This document shows positions 1 to 12,105 of a stretch of 64,000 nucleotides of DNA, piece by piece. Numbering within the stretch: the first letter of the stretch is position 1; each line of letters opens with the position of its first letter. The stretch covers positions 167,001 through 231,000 of the forward strand of contig NW_027554291.1 of NCBI RefSeq assembly GCF_964340395.1, read 5' to 3'. The stretch comes from Glandiceps talaboti (taxonomy: Eukaryota > Hemichordata > Enteropneusta > Spengelidae). Below the pieces are notes generated by a model. That model was given only the letters and a program-made list of their open reading frames with translations, ran no database searches and was not told the DNA's origin. The translations under genes were made by a program, and so were the position numbers.

Positions 1-1104
1 CGGTTTGGAGAGGTTTGACCTGTTTGCACAGGTTTTGACCAGTTTTCACTGGTTTTAAACCGGTTTGCGACAGGTTTTGACCAGTTTTGATCGGTTTTAA
101 ACCAGTGTTGACTGGTTTTGATCAGTTTTGACTTGTTTAAAACCAGTGTTGACTGGTTTTGATTAGTTTTGACTTGTTTGCACTGGTTTTCGACCGTTCT
201 GGACCTGTTATTAAAGGTTTGGACAGGTTTTGACAAGTTTTGATCGGTTTTGACGGGTTTTGAGTTGTTTGCACCTAGTTTTGACCGGTTTGGACCGGAT
301 TGATAGGTTTTGATCAGTTTTGACTTGTTTGCACTGGTTTTGGACCAGTTTCGATAGGTTTTCGACCTGTTTGGACCGGTTTTGACAGGTTTGGACAGGT
401 TTGGAAAAGTTTTGACTGGTTTTGACGGGTTTTGCACCTATTTTAGACAGGTTTGGATAGGTTTTTGACCGGTTTGGAGAGGTTTGACCTGTTTGCACAG
501 GTTTTGACCAGTTTTCACTGGTTTTAAACCGGTTTGCGACAGGTTTTGACCAGTTTTGATCGGTTTTGACGGGTTTTGAGTTGTTTGCACCTAGTTTTGA
601 CCGGTTTGGACCGGTTTGACAGGTTTTGATCAGTTTTGACTTGTTTGCACTGGTTTTGGACCAGTTTCGATAGGTTTTCGACCGGTTTGGACCGGTTTGG
701 ACAGGTTTGGAAAAGTTTTGACTGGTTTTGACGGGTTTTGCACCTATTTTAGACAGGTTTGGATAGGTTTTTGACCGGTTTGGAGAGGTTTGACCTGTTT
801 GCACAGGTTTTGACCAGTTTTCACTGGTTTTAAACCGGTTTGCGACAGGTTTTGACCAGTTTTGATCGGTTTTAAACCGGTGTTGACTGGTTTTGATCGG
901 TTTTGACTTGTTTTCACCAGTTTTGGAATGGTTTTGATAGGTTTCGACAGCTTTGACCAGTTTTGATCTGTTTTCACCTGTTTATAACCAATTTGGAAGG
1001 TTTTGACCGGTATTGACTCATTTTCACCAGTTTTGGTCCGCCTTGTATAGGTTTTCGACCGGTTTGGACCGTTTGGACAGGTTTGCTCAGGTTTTGACTC
1101 ATTT
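1..1104 (+). repeat. Partial unit at left edge (type A2 end)
   Basis: The window opens inside a monomer. This fragment holds roughly three ~300-bp blocks, each with a GGTTTTAAACC-GGTTTGCGACAGG motif (near 50, 523 and 829), and ends in a type A2 block that has GGTTTTGATAGG where most later copies have GGTTTCGATAGG. It contains no array edge or flanking unique sequence. Confidence 0.85.
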
Positions 1105-2757
1105 AAACCTGTACACAACAGGTTTGGAAAGGTGTCGACCGGTTTGCGGTTTGGTTGGGTTTTGACAGTATTGTTTATGTTTTAACTAATTATGATCGGA
1201 TTTGACTGGTTTAAAACCGGTTTGGACAGGTTTTGACCTTTTTTGTCTTGTTTGCAATGGTTGTGGACCGGTTTGGACAGGTTGTGACCGGTTTTGATAT
1301 GTTTGCACAGGTTTTGACCAGTTTTGATCAGTTTTGACTGGTTTAAAACCAGTGTTGACTGGTTTTGATTAGTTTTGAATTGTTTGCACTGGTTTTCGAC
1401 CGGTTTGGACCGGTTATGAAAGGTTTTTACAGGTTTTGACAAGTTTTGATCGGTTTTGACGGGTTTTGAGTTGTTTGCACCTATTTTTGACCGGTTTGGA
1501 CCGGTTTGACCGGTTTAAAACCAGTGTTGACTGGTTTTGATTAGTTTTGACTTGTTTGCACTGGTTTTCGACCGTTCTGGACCGGTTTTGAAAGGTTTGG
1601 ACAGGTTTTGACAAGTTTTGATCGGTTTTGACGGGTTTTGCACCTATTTTAGACAGGTTTGGATAGGTTTTTGACCGGTTTGGAGAGGTTTGACCTGTTT
1701 GCACAGGTTTTGACCAGTTTTCACTGGTTTTAAACCGGTTTGCGACAGGTTTTGACCAGTTTTGATCGGTTTTGACGGGTTTTGAGTTGTTTGCACCTAT
1801 TTTTGACCGGTTTGGACCGGTTTGACAGGTTTTGATCAGTTTTGACTTGTTTGCACTGGTTTTGGACCAGTTTGGATGGGTTTTCGACCGGTTTTGAAAG
1901 GTTTGGACAGGTTTTGACAAGTTTTGATCGGTTTTGACGGGTTTTGAGTTGTTTGCACCTATTTTTGACCAGTTTGGACCGGTTTGGACAGGTTTTGGAC
2001 CGGTTTTGATATGTTTGCACAGGTTTTGACCAGTTTTGATCAGTTTTGACCGGTTTAAAACCAGTGTTGACTGGTTTTGATCAGTTTTGACTTGTTTAAA
2101 ACCAGTGTTGACTGGTTTTGATTAGTTTTGACTTGTTTGCACTGGTTTTCGACCGTTCTGGACCTGTTATTAAAGGTTTGGACAGGTTTTGACAAGTTTT
2201 GATCGGTTTTGACGGGTTTTGAGTTGTTTGCACCTAGTTTTGACCGGTTTGGACCGGATTGATAGGTTTTGATCAGTTTTGACTTGTTTGCACTGGTTTT
2301 GGAACAGTTTCGATAGGTTTTCGACCGGTTTGGACCGGTTTTGACAGGTTTGGACAGGTTTGGAAAAGTTTTGACTGGTTTTGACGGGTTTTGCACCTAT
2401 TTTAGACAGGTTTGGATAGGTTTTTGACCGGTTTGGAGAGGTTTGACCTGTTTGCACAGGTTTTGACCAGTTTTCACTGGTTTTAAACCGGTTTGCGACA
2501 GGTTTTGACCAGTTTTGATCGGTTTTAAACCGGTGTTGACTGGTTTTGATCGGTTTTGACTTGTTTTCACCAGTTTTGGAATGGTTTCGATAGGTTTCGA
2601 CAGCTTTGACCAGTTTTGATCTGTTTTCACCTGTTTATAACCAATTTGGAAGGTTTTGACCGGTATTGACTCATTTTCACCAGTTTTGGTCCGCCTTGTA
2701 TAGGTTTTCGACCGGTTTGGACCGTTTGGACAGGTTTGCTCAGGTTTTGACTCATTT
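1105..2757 (+). repeat. HOR unit 1, 1653 bp, ends type A2
   Basis: Carries GAAAGGTTTTTACAGG near 1418, an early-array variant of GAAAGGTTTGGACAGG. It lacks the TTTATAACC / GACCGGTATTGATATG block seen in the middle of units 2-5, reaching GATATG instead from GGTTTTGGACCGG near 1990; this looks like a recombinant or internally deleted unit. Confidence 0.85.
1337..1353 (+). repeat. 17-bp inverted repeat ACTGGTTT-A-AAACCAGT, representative
   Basis: Two perfect 8-bp arms around a single A. It recurs in most units at the same place, about 230 bp right of the landmark start (here 1337; for example 5029, 7077, 17674). It is formed where a GGTTTAAAACC monomer follows GACTGG. Confidence 0.75.
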
Positions 2758-4744
2758 AAACCTGTACACAACAGGTTTGGAAAGGTGTCGACCGGTTTGC
2801 GGTTTGGTTGGGTTTTGACAGTATTGTTTATGTTTTAACTAATTATGATCGGATTTGACTGGTTTAAAACCGGTTTGGACAGGTTTTGACCTTTTTTGTC
2901 TTGTTTGCAATGGTTGTGGACCGGTTTGGACAGGTTGTGACCGGTTTGAAATGGTTTTGGACAGTTTTGGACAGGTTTGGACAGGTTTTGGACCGGTTTT
3001 GATATGTTTGCACAGGTTTTGACCAGTTTTGATCAGTTTTGACTGGTTTAAAACCAGTGTTGACTGGTTTTGATTAGTTTTGAATTGTTTGCACTGGTTT
3101 TCGACCGGTTTGGACCGGTTATGAAAGGTTTTTACAGGTTTTGACAAGTTTTGATCGGTTTTGACGGGTTTTGAGTTGTTTGCACCTATTTTTGACCGGT
3201 TTGGACCGGTTTGACCGGTTTAAAACCAGTGTTGACTGGTTTTGATTAGTTTTGACTTGTTTGCACTGGTTTTCGACCGTTCTGGACCGGTTTTGAAAGG
3301 TTTGGACAGGTTTTGACAAGTTTTGATCGGTTTTGACGGGTTTTGAGTTGTTTGCACCTATTTTTGACCGGTTTGGACCGGTTTGTCAGGTTTGCACAGG
3401 TTTTGACCTAATTTCACTGGTTTTAAACCGGTTTGCGACAGGTTTTGACCAGTTTTGATCAGTTTTGTCCGGTTTTAAACCTGTGTTGACTGGTTTCGAT
3501 AGGTTTCGACAGGTTTGAACCGGTTTTGACAGGTTTTGACCAGTTTTGACCGGTTTTAAAACGGTGTTGACTGGTTTTGATCAGTTTTGATCGGTTTTGA
3601 CTTGTTTTCACCAGTTTTGGAATGTTTTCGATAGGTTTCGACAGGTTTGAACCACTTTTGACAGGTTTTGACCAGTTTTGATCTGTTTTCACCTGTTTAT
3701 AACCAATTTGGAAGGTTTTGACCGGTATTGATATGTTTGCACAGGTTTTGACCAGTTTTGATCAGTTTTGACTTGTTTAAAACCAGTGTTGACTGGTTTT
3801 GATTAGTTTTGACTTGTTTGCACTGGTTTTCGACCGTTCTGGACCTGTTATTAAAGGTTTGGACAGGTTTTGACAAGTTTTGATCGGTTTTGACGGGTTT
3901 TGAGTTGTTTGCACCTAGTTTTGACCGGTTTGGACCGGATTGATAGGTTTTGATCAGTTTTGACTTGTTTGCACTGGTTTTGGACCAGTTTCGATAGGTT
4001 TTCGACCGGTTTGGACCGGTTTGGACAGGTTTGGACAGGTTTGGAAAAGTTTTGACTGGTTTTGACGGGTTTTGCACCTATTTTAGACAGGTTTGGATAG
4101 GTTTTTGACCGGTTTGGAGAGGTTTGACCTGTTTGCACAGGTTTTGACCAGTTTTCACTGGTTTTAAACCGGTTTGCGACAGGTTTTGACCAGTTTTGAT
4201 CGGTTTTGACGGGTTTTGAGTTGTTTGCACCTAGTTTTGACCGGTTTGGACCGGATTGATAGGTTTTGATCAGTTTTGACTTGTTTGCACTGGTTTTGGA
4301 CCAGTTTCGATAGGTTTTCGACCGGTTTGGACCGGTTTGGACAGGTTTGGAAAAGTTTTGACTGGTTTTGACGGGTTTTGCACCTATTTTAGACAGGTTT
4401 GGATAGGTTTTTGACCGGTTTGGAGAGGTTTGACCTGTTTGCACAGGTTTTGACCAGTTTTCACTGGTTTTAAACCGGTTTGCGACAGGTTTTGACCAGT
4501 TTTGATCGGTTTTAAACCGGTGTTGACTGGTTTTGATCGGTTTTGACTTGTTTTCACCAGTTTTAGAATGGTTTTGATAGGTTTCGACAGCTTTGACCAG
4601 TTTTGATCTGTTTTCGCCTGTTTATAACCAATTTGGAAGGTTTTGACCGGTATTGACTCATTTTCACCAGTTTTGGTCCGCCTTGTATAGGTTTTCGACC
4701 GGTTTGGACCGTTTGGACAGGTTTGCTCAGGTTTTGACTCATTT
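2758..4744 (+). repeat. HOR unit 2, 1987 bp, ends in hybrid block
   Basis: Exactly 61 bp shorter than unit 3. Private variants include GGACAGTTTTGGACAGG near 2952, GTTTGTCAGG near 3382 and GTTTTGTCCGG near 3463. Its terminal block has TTTAGAATGG (unique) together with TTCGCCTG, mixing A-like and G-like diagnostic bases, so it may be an ancestral or gene-converted state. Confidence 0.85.
4008..4044 (+). other. Regular GG tract (two-tier G-quadruplex motif), representative
   Basis: Eight GG dinucleotides, each separated by exactly three bases (TTT, ACC or ACA), from GGTTTGGACC-type monomers. Any four in a row fit a two-quartet G-quadruplex pattern with 3-nt loops. Shorter versions (for example 2347-2363) recur several times per unit. 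Folding is predicted from the motif only. Confidence 0.5.
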
Positions 4745-6792
4745 AAACCTGTACACAACAGGTTTGGAAAGGTGTCGACCGGTTTGCGGTTTGGTTGGGT
4801 TTTGACAGTATTGTTTATGTTTTAACTAATTATGATCGGATTTGACTGGTTTAAAACCGGTTTGGACAGGTTTTGACCTTTTTTGTCTTGTTTGCAATGG
4901 TTGTGGACCGGTTTGGACAGGTTGTGACCGGTTTGAAATGGTTTTGGACAGGTTTGGACCGGTTTGGACAGGTTTTGGACCGGTTTTGATATGTTTGCAC
5001 AGGTTTTGACCAGTTTTGATCAGTTTTGACTGGTTTAAAACCAGTGTTGACTGGTTTTGATTAGTTTTGAATTGTTTGCACTGGTTTTCGACCGGTTTGG
5101 ACCGGTTATGAAAGGTTTTTACAGGTTTTGACAAGTTTTGATCGGTTTTGACGGGTTTTGAGTTGTTTGCACCGATTTTTGACCGGTTTGGACCGGTTTG
5201 ACCGGTTTAAAACCAGTGTTGACTGGTTTTGATTAGTTTTGACTTTTTTGCACTGGTTTTCGACCGTTCTGGACCGGTTTTGAAAGGTTTGGACAGGTTT
5301 TGACAAGTTTTGATCGGTTTTGACGGGTTTTAAGTTGTTTGCACCTATTTTTGACCGGTTTGGACCGGTTTGACAGGTTTGCACAGGTTTTGACCTAATT
5401 TCACTGGTTTTAAACCGGTTTGCGACAGGTTTTGACCAGTTTTGATCAGTTTTGACCGGTTTTAAACCTGTGTTGACTGGTTTCGATAGGTTTCGACAGG
5501 TTTGAACCGGTTTTGACAGGTTTTGACCAGTTTTGATCAGTTTTGACCGGTTTTAAAACGGTGTTGACTGGTTTTGATCAGTTTTGATCGGTTTTGACTT
5601 GTTTTCACCAGTTTTGGAATGTTTTCGATAGGTTTCGACAGGTTTGAACCAGTTTTGACAGGTTTTGACCAGTTTTGATCTGTTTTCACCTGTTTATAAC
5701 CAATTTCGAAGGTTTTGACCGGTATTGATATGTTTGCACAGGTTTTGACCAGTTTTGATCAGTTTTGACCGGTTTAAAACCAGTGTTGACTGGTTTTGAT
5801 CAGTTTTGACTTGTTTAAAACCAGTGTTGACTGGTTTTGATTAGTTTTGACTTGTTTGCACTGGTTTTCGACCGTTCTGGACCTGTTATTAAAGGTTTGG
5901 ACAGGTTTTGACAAGTTTTGATCGGTTTTGACGGGTTTTGAGTTGTTTGCACCTAGTTTTGACCGGTTTGGACCGGATTGATAGGTTTTGATCAGTTTTG
6001 ACTTGTTTGCACTGGTTTTGGACCAGTTTCGATAGGTTTTCGACCGGTTTGGACCGGTTTGGACAGGTTTGGACAGGTTTGGAAAAGTTTTGACTGGTTT
6101 TGACGGGTTTTGCACCTATTTTAGACAGGTTTGGATAGGTTTTTGACCGGTTTGGAGAGGTTTGACCTGTTTGCACAGGTTTTGACCAGTTTTCACTGGT
6201 TTTAAACCGGTTTGCGACAGGTTTTGACCAGTTTTGATCGGTTTTGACGGGTTTTGAGTTGTTTGCACCTAGTTTTGACCGGTTTGGACCGGATTGATAG
6301 GTTTTGATCAGTTTTGACTTGTTTGCACTGGTTTTGGACCAGTTTCGATAGGTTTTCGACCGGTTTGGACCGGTTTGGACAGGTTTGGACAGGTTTGGAA
6401 AAGTTTTGACTGGTTTTGACGGGTTTTGCACCTATTTTAGACAGGTTTGGATAGGTTTTTGACCGGTTTGGAGAGGTTTGACCTGTTTGCACAGGTTTTG
6501 ACCAGTTTTCACTGGTTTTAAACCGGTTTGCGACAGGTTTTGACCAGTTTTGATCGGTTTTAAACCGGTGTTGACTGGTTTTGATCGGTTTTGACTTGTT
6601 TTCACCAGTTTTGGAATGGTTTTGATAGGTTTCGACAGCTTTGACCAGTTTTGATCTGTTTTCACCTGTTTATAACCAATTTGGAAGGTTTTGACCGGTA
6701 TTGACTCATTTTCACCAGTTTTGGTCCGCCTTGTATAGGTTGTCGACCGGTTTGGACCGTTTGGACAGGTTTGCTCAGGTTTTGACTCATTT
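4745..6792 (+). repeat. HOR unit 3, 2048 bp, ends type A2
   Basis: The longest of the first four units and a good reference for the left region. It contains the mid-unit block with TTTATAACC near 5692, the doubled AAAACCAGTGTTGACTGG motif near 5778 and 5818, and two consecutive ~310-bp blocks before its terminal block. It has the private variant ATAGGTTGTCGACC near 6737. Confidence 0.87.
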
Positions 6793-8749
6793 AAACCTGT
6801 ACACAACAGGTTTGGAAAGGTGTCGACCGGTTTGCGGTTTGGTTGGGTTTTGACAGTATTGTTTATGTTTTAACTAATTATGATCGGATTTGACTGGTTT
6901 AAAACCGGTTTGGACAGGTTTTGACCTTTTTTGTCTTGTTTGCAATGGTTGTGGACCGGTTTGGACAGGTTGTGACCGGTTTGAAATGGTTTTGGACAGG
7001 TTTGGACCGGTTTGGACAGGTTTTGGACCGGTTTTGATATGTTTGCACAGGTTTTGACCAGTTTTGATCAGTTTTGACTGGTTTAAAACCAGTGTTGACT
7101 GGTTTTGATTAGTTTTGAATTGTTTGCACTGGTTTTCGGCCGGTTTGGACCGGTTATGAAAGGTTTGGACAGGTTTTGACAAGTTTTGATCGGTTTTGAC
7201 GGGTTTTGAGTTGTTTGCACCTATTTTTGACCGGTTTGGACCGGTTTGACCGGTTTAAAACCAGTGTTGACTGGTTTTGATTAGTTTTGACTTGTTTGCA
7301 CTGGTTTTCGACCGTTCTGGACCGGTTTTGAAAGGTTTGGACAGGTTTTGACAAGTTTTGATCGGTTTTGACGGGTTTTGAGTTGTTTGCACCTATTTTT
7401 GACCGGTTTGGACCGGTTTGACAGGTTTGCACAGGTTTTGACCTAATTTCACTGGTTTTAAACCGGTTTGCGACAGGTTTTGACCAGTTTTGATCAGTTT
7501 TGACCGGTTTTAAACCTGTGTTGACTGGTTTCGATAGGTTTCGACAGGTTTGAACCGGTTTTGACAGGTTTTGACCAGTGTTGATCAGTTTTGACCGGTT
7601 TTAAAACGATGTTGACTGGTTTTGATCAGTTTTGATCTGTTTTCACCTGTTTATAACCAATTTGGAAGGTTTTGACCGGTATTGATATGTTTGCACAGGT
7701 TTTGACCAGTTTTGATCAGTTTTGACCGGTTTAAAACCAGTGTTGACTGGTTTTGATCAGTTTTGACTTGTTTAAAACCAGTGTTGACTGGTTTTGATTA
7801 GTTTTGACTTGTTTGCACTGGTTTTCGACCGTTCTGGACCTGTTATTAAAGGTTTGGACAGGTTTTGACAAGTTTTGATCGGTTTTGACGGGTTTTGAGT
7901 TGTTTGCACCTAGTTTTGACCGGTTTGGACCGGATTGATAGGTTTTGATCAGTTTTGACTTGTTTGCACTGGTTTTGGACCAGTTTCGATAGGTTTTCGA
8001 CCTGTTTGGACCGGTTTTGACAGGTTTGGGCAGGTTTGGAAAAGTTTTGACTGGTTTTGACGGGTTTTGCACCTATTTTAGACAGGTTTGGATAGGTTTT
8101 TGACCGGTTTGGAGAGGTTTGACCTGTTTGCACAGGTTTTGACCAGTTTTCACTGGTTTTAAACCGGTTTGCGACAGGTTTTGACCAGTTTTGATCGGTT
8201 TTGAAGGGTTTTGAGTTGTTTGCACCTAGTTTTGACCGGTTTGGACCGGATTGATAGGTTTTGATCAGTTTTGACTTGTTTGCACTGGTTTTGGACCAGT
8301 TTGGATAGGTTTTCGACCGGTTTGGACCGGTTTGGACAGGTTTGGACAGGTTTGGAAAAGTTTTGACTGGTTTTGACGGGTTTTGCACCTATTTTAGACA
8401 GGTTTGGATAGGTTTTTGACCGGTTTGGAGAGGTTTGACCTGTTTGCACAGGTTTTGACCAGTTTTCACTGGTTTTAAACCGGTTTGCGACAGGTTTTGA
8501 CCAGTTTTGATCGGTTTTAAACCGGTGTTGACTGGTTTTGATCGGTTTTGACTTGTTTTCACCAGTTTTGGAATGGTTTCGATAGGTTTCGACAGGTTTG
8601 ACCAGTTTTGATCTGTTTTCACCTGTTTATAACCAATTTGGAAGGTTTTGACCGGTATTGACTCATTTTCACCAGTTTTGGTCCGCCTTGTATAGGTTTT
8701 CGACCGGTTTGGACCGTTTGGACAGGTTTGCTCAGGTTTTGACTCATTT
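6793..8749 (+). repeat. HOR unit 4, 1957 bp, ends type A
   Basis: Collinear with unit 3 except for a 91-bp (nine-monomer) deletion near 7635, where GATCAGTTTTGATCTG joins sequences about 100 bp apart in unit 3. Private bases include TTTTCGGCCGG near 7135 and ACGATGTTGAC near 7606. It is the first unit with the CAGGTTTGACC form of the terminal block. Confidence 0.88.
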
Positions 8750-11244
8750 AAACCTGTACACAACAGGTTTGGAAAGGTGTCGACCGGTTTGCGGTTTGGT
8801 TGGGTTTTGACAGTATTGTTTATGTTTTAACTAATTATGATCGGATTTGACTGGTTTAAAACCGGTTTGGACAGGTTTTGACCTTTTTTGTCTTGTTTGC
8901 AATGGTTGTGGACCGGTTTGGACAGGTTGTGACCGGTTTGAAATGGTTTTGGACAGGTTTGGACCGGTTTGGACAGGTTTTGGACCGGTTTTGATATGTT
9001 TGCACAGGTTTTGACCAGTTTTGATCAGTTTTGACTGGTTTAAAACCAGTGTTGACTGGTTTTGATTAGTTTTGAATTGTTTGCACTGGTTTTCGACCGG
9101 TTTGGACCGGTTATGAAAGGTTTTTACAGGTTTTGACAAGTTTTGATCGGTTTTGACGGGTTTTGAGTTGTTTGCACCTATTTTTGACCGGTTTGGACCG
9201 GTTTGACCGGTTTAAAACCAGTGTTGACTGGTTTTGATTAGTTTTGACTTGTTTGCACTGGTTTTCGACCGTTCTGGACCGGTTTTGAAAGGTTTGGACA
9301 GGTTTTGACAAGTTTTGATCGGTTTTGACGGGTTTTGAGTTGTTTGCACCTATTTTTGACCGGTTTGGACCGGTTTGACAGGTTTGCACAGGTTTTGACC
9401 TAATTTCACTGGTTTTAAACCGGTTTGCGACAGGTTTTGACCAGTTTTGATCAGTTTTGACCGGTTTTAAACCTGTGTTGACTGGTTTCGATAGGTTTCG
9501 ACAGGTTTGAACCGGTTTGGACAGGTTTTGACCAGTTTTGATCAGTTTTGACCGGTTTTAAAACGGTGTTGACTGGTTTTGATCAGTTTTGATCGGTTTT
9601 GACTTGTTTTCACCAGTTTCGGAATGTTTTCGATAGGTTTCGACAGGTTTGAACCAGTTTTGACAGGTTTTGACCAGTTTTGATCTGTTTTCACCTGTTT
9701 ATAACCAATTTGGAAGGTTTTGACCGGTATTGATATGTTTGCACAGGTTTTGACCAGTTTTGATCAGTTTTGACCGGTTTAAAACCAGTGTTGACTGGTT
9801 TTGATCAGTTTTGACTTGTTTAAAACCAGTGTTGACTGGTTTTGATTAGTTTTGACTTGTTTGCACTGGTTTTCGACCGTTCTGGACCTGTTATTAAAGG
9901 TTTGGACAGGTTTTGACAAGTTTTGATCGGTTTTGAAGGGTTTTGAGTTGTTTGCACCTAGTTTTGACCGGTTTGGACCGGATTGATAGGTTTTGATCAG
10001 TTTTGACTTGTTTGCACTGGTTTTGGACCAGTTTCGATAGGTTTTCGACCGGTTTGGACCGGTTTTGACAGGTTTGGACAGGTTTGGAAAAGTTTTGACT
10101 GGTTTTGACGGGTTTTGCACCTATTTTAGACAGGTTTGGATAGGTTTTTGACCGGTTTGGAGAGGTTTGACCTGTTTGCACAGGTTTTGACCAGTTTTCA
10201 CTGGTTTTAAACCGGTTTGCGACAGGTTTTGACCAGTTTTGATCGGTTTTGACGGGTTTTGAGTTGTTTGCACCTATTTTTGACCGGTTTGGACCGGTTT
10301 GACAGGTTTTGATCAGTTTTGACTTGTTTGCACTGGTTTTGGACCAGTTTGGATTGGTTTTCGACCGGTTTTGAAAGGTTTGGACAGGTTTTGACAAGTT
10401 TTGATCGGTTTTGACGGGTTTTGAGTTGTTTGCACCTATTTTTGACCAGTTTGGACCGGTTTGGACCGGTTTGGACAGGTTTTGGACCGGTTTTGATATG
10501 TTTGCACAGGTTTTGACCAGTTTTGATCAGTTTTGACCGGTTTAAAACCAGTGTTGACTGGTTTTGATCAGTTTTGACTTGTTTAAAACCAGTGTTGACT
10601 GGTTTTGATTAGTTTTGACTTGTTTGCACTGGTTTTCGACCGTTCTGGACCTGTTATTAAAGGTTTGGACAGGTTTTGACAAGTTTTGATCGGTTTTGAC
10701 GGGTTTTGAGTTGTTTGCACCTAGTTTTGACCGGTATGGACCGGATTGATAGGTTTTGATCAGTTTTGACTTGTTTGCACTGGTTTTGGACCAGTTTCGA
10801 TAGGTTTTCGACCGGTTTGGACCGGTTTGGACAGGTTTGGACAGGTTTGGAAAAGTTTTGACTGGTTTTGACGGGTTTTGCACCTATTTTAGACAGGTTT
10901 GGATAGGTTTTTGACCGGTTTGGAGAGGTTTGACCTGTTTGCACAGGTTTTGACCAGTTTTCACTGGTTTTAAACCGGTTTGCGACAGGTTTTGACCAGT
11001 TTTGATCGGTTTTAAACCGGTGTTGACTGGTTTTGATCGGTTTTGACTTGTTTTCACCAGTTTTGAAATGGTTTCGATAGGTTTCGACAGCTTTGACCAG
11101 TTTTGATCTGTTTTCGCCTGTTTATAACCAATTTGGAAGGTTTTGACCGGTATTGACTCATTTTCACCTGTTTTGGTCCGCCTTGTATAGGTTTTCGACC
11201 GGTTTGGACCGTTTGGACAGGTTTGCTCAGGTTTTGACTCATTT
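8750..11244 (+). repeat. HOR unit 5, 2495 bp, ends type G2
   Basis: Same length and content as unit 7, 3356 bp downstream, with a handful of base differences (for example GGATTGG at ~10353 against GGATGGG at ~13709, and CCGGTATGGACC at ~10732 against CCGGTTTGGACC). It is longer than units 1-4 because of added ~300-bp blocks between 10140 and 10640. Confidence 0.9.
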
Positions 11245-12105
11245 AAACCTGTACACAACAGGTTTGGAAAGGTGTCGACCGGTTTGCGGTTTGGTTGGGT
11301 TTTGACAGTATTGTTTATGTTTTAACTAATTATGATCGGATTTGACTGGTTTAAAACCGGTTTGGACAGGTTTTGACCTTTTTTGTCTTGTTTGCAATGG
11401 TTGTGGACCGGTTTGGACAGGTTGTGACCGGTTTGAAATGGTTTTGGACAGGTTTGGACCGGTTTGGACAGGTTTTGGACCGGTTTTGATATGTTTGCAC
11501 AGGTTTTGACCAGTTTTGATCAGTTTTGACTGGTTTAAAACCAGTGTTGACTGGTTTTGATTAGTTTTGAATTGTTTGCACTGGTTTTCGACCGGTTTGG
11601 ACCGGATTGATAGGTTTTGATCAGTTTTGACTTGTTTGCACTGGTTTTGGACCAGTTTCGATAGGTTTTCGACCGGTTTGGACCGGTTTGGACAGGTTTG
11701 GACAGGTTTGGAAAAGTTTTGACTGGTTTTGACGGGTTTTGCACCTATTTTAGACAGGTTTGGATAGGTTTTTGACCGGTTTGGAGAGGTTTGACCTGTT
11801 TGCACAGGTTTTGACCAGTTTTCACTGGTTTTAAACCGGTTTGCGACAGGTTTTGACCAGTTTTGATCGGTTTTAAACCGGTGTTGACTGGTTTTGATCG
11901 GTTTTGACTTGTTTTCACCAGTTTTGGAATGGTTTCGATAGGTTTCGACAGGTTTGACCAGTTTTGATCTGTTTTCACCTGTTTATAACCAATTTGGAAG
12001 GTTTTGACCGGTATTGACTCATTTTCACCAGTTTTGGTCCGCCTTGTATAGGTTTTCGACCGGTTTGGACCGTTTGGACAGGTTTGCTCAGGTTTTGACT
12101 CATTT
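11245..12105 (+). repeat. HOR unit 6, 861 bp, shortest unit, ends type A
   Basis: The left part matches the start of other units up to CCGG at 11605, where ATTGATAGG follows instead of TTATGAAAGG. From 11606 on it matches DNA from 8250 on. It is therefore the junction unit of the 3356-bp tandem duplication, having lost more than 1 kb of the usual interior. Confidence 0.9.
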
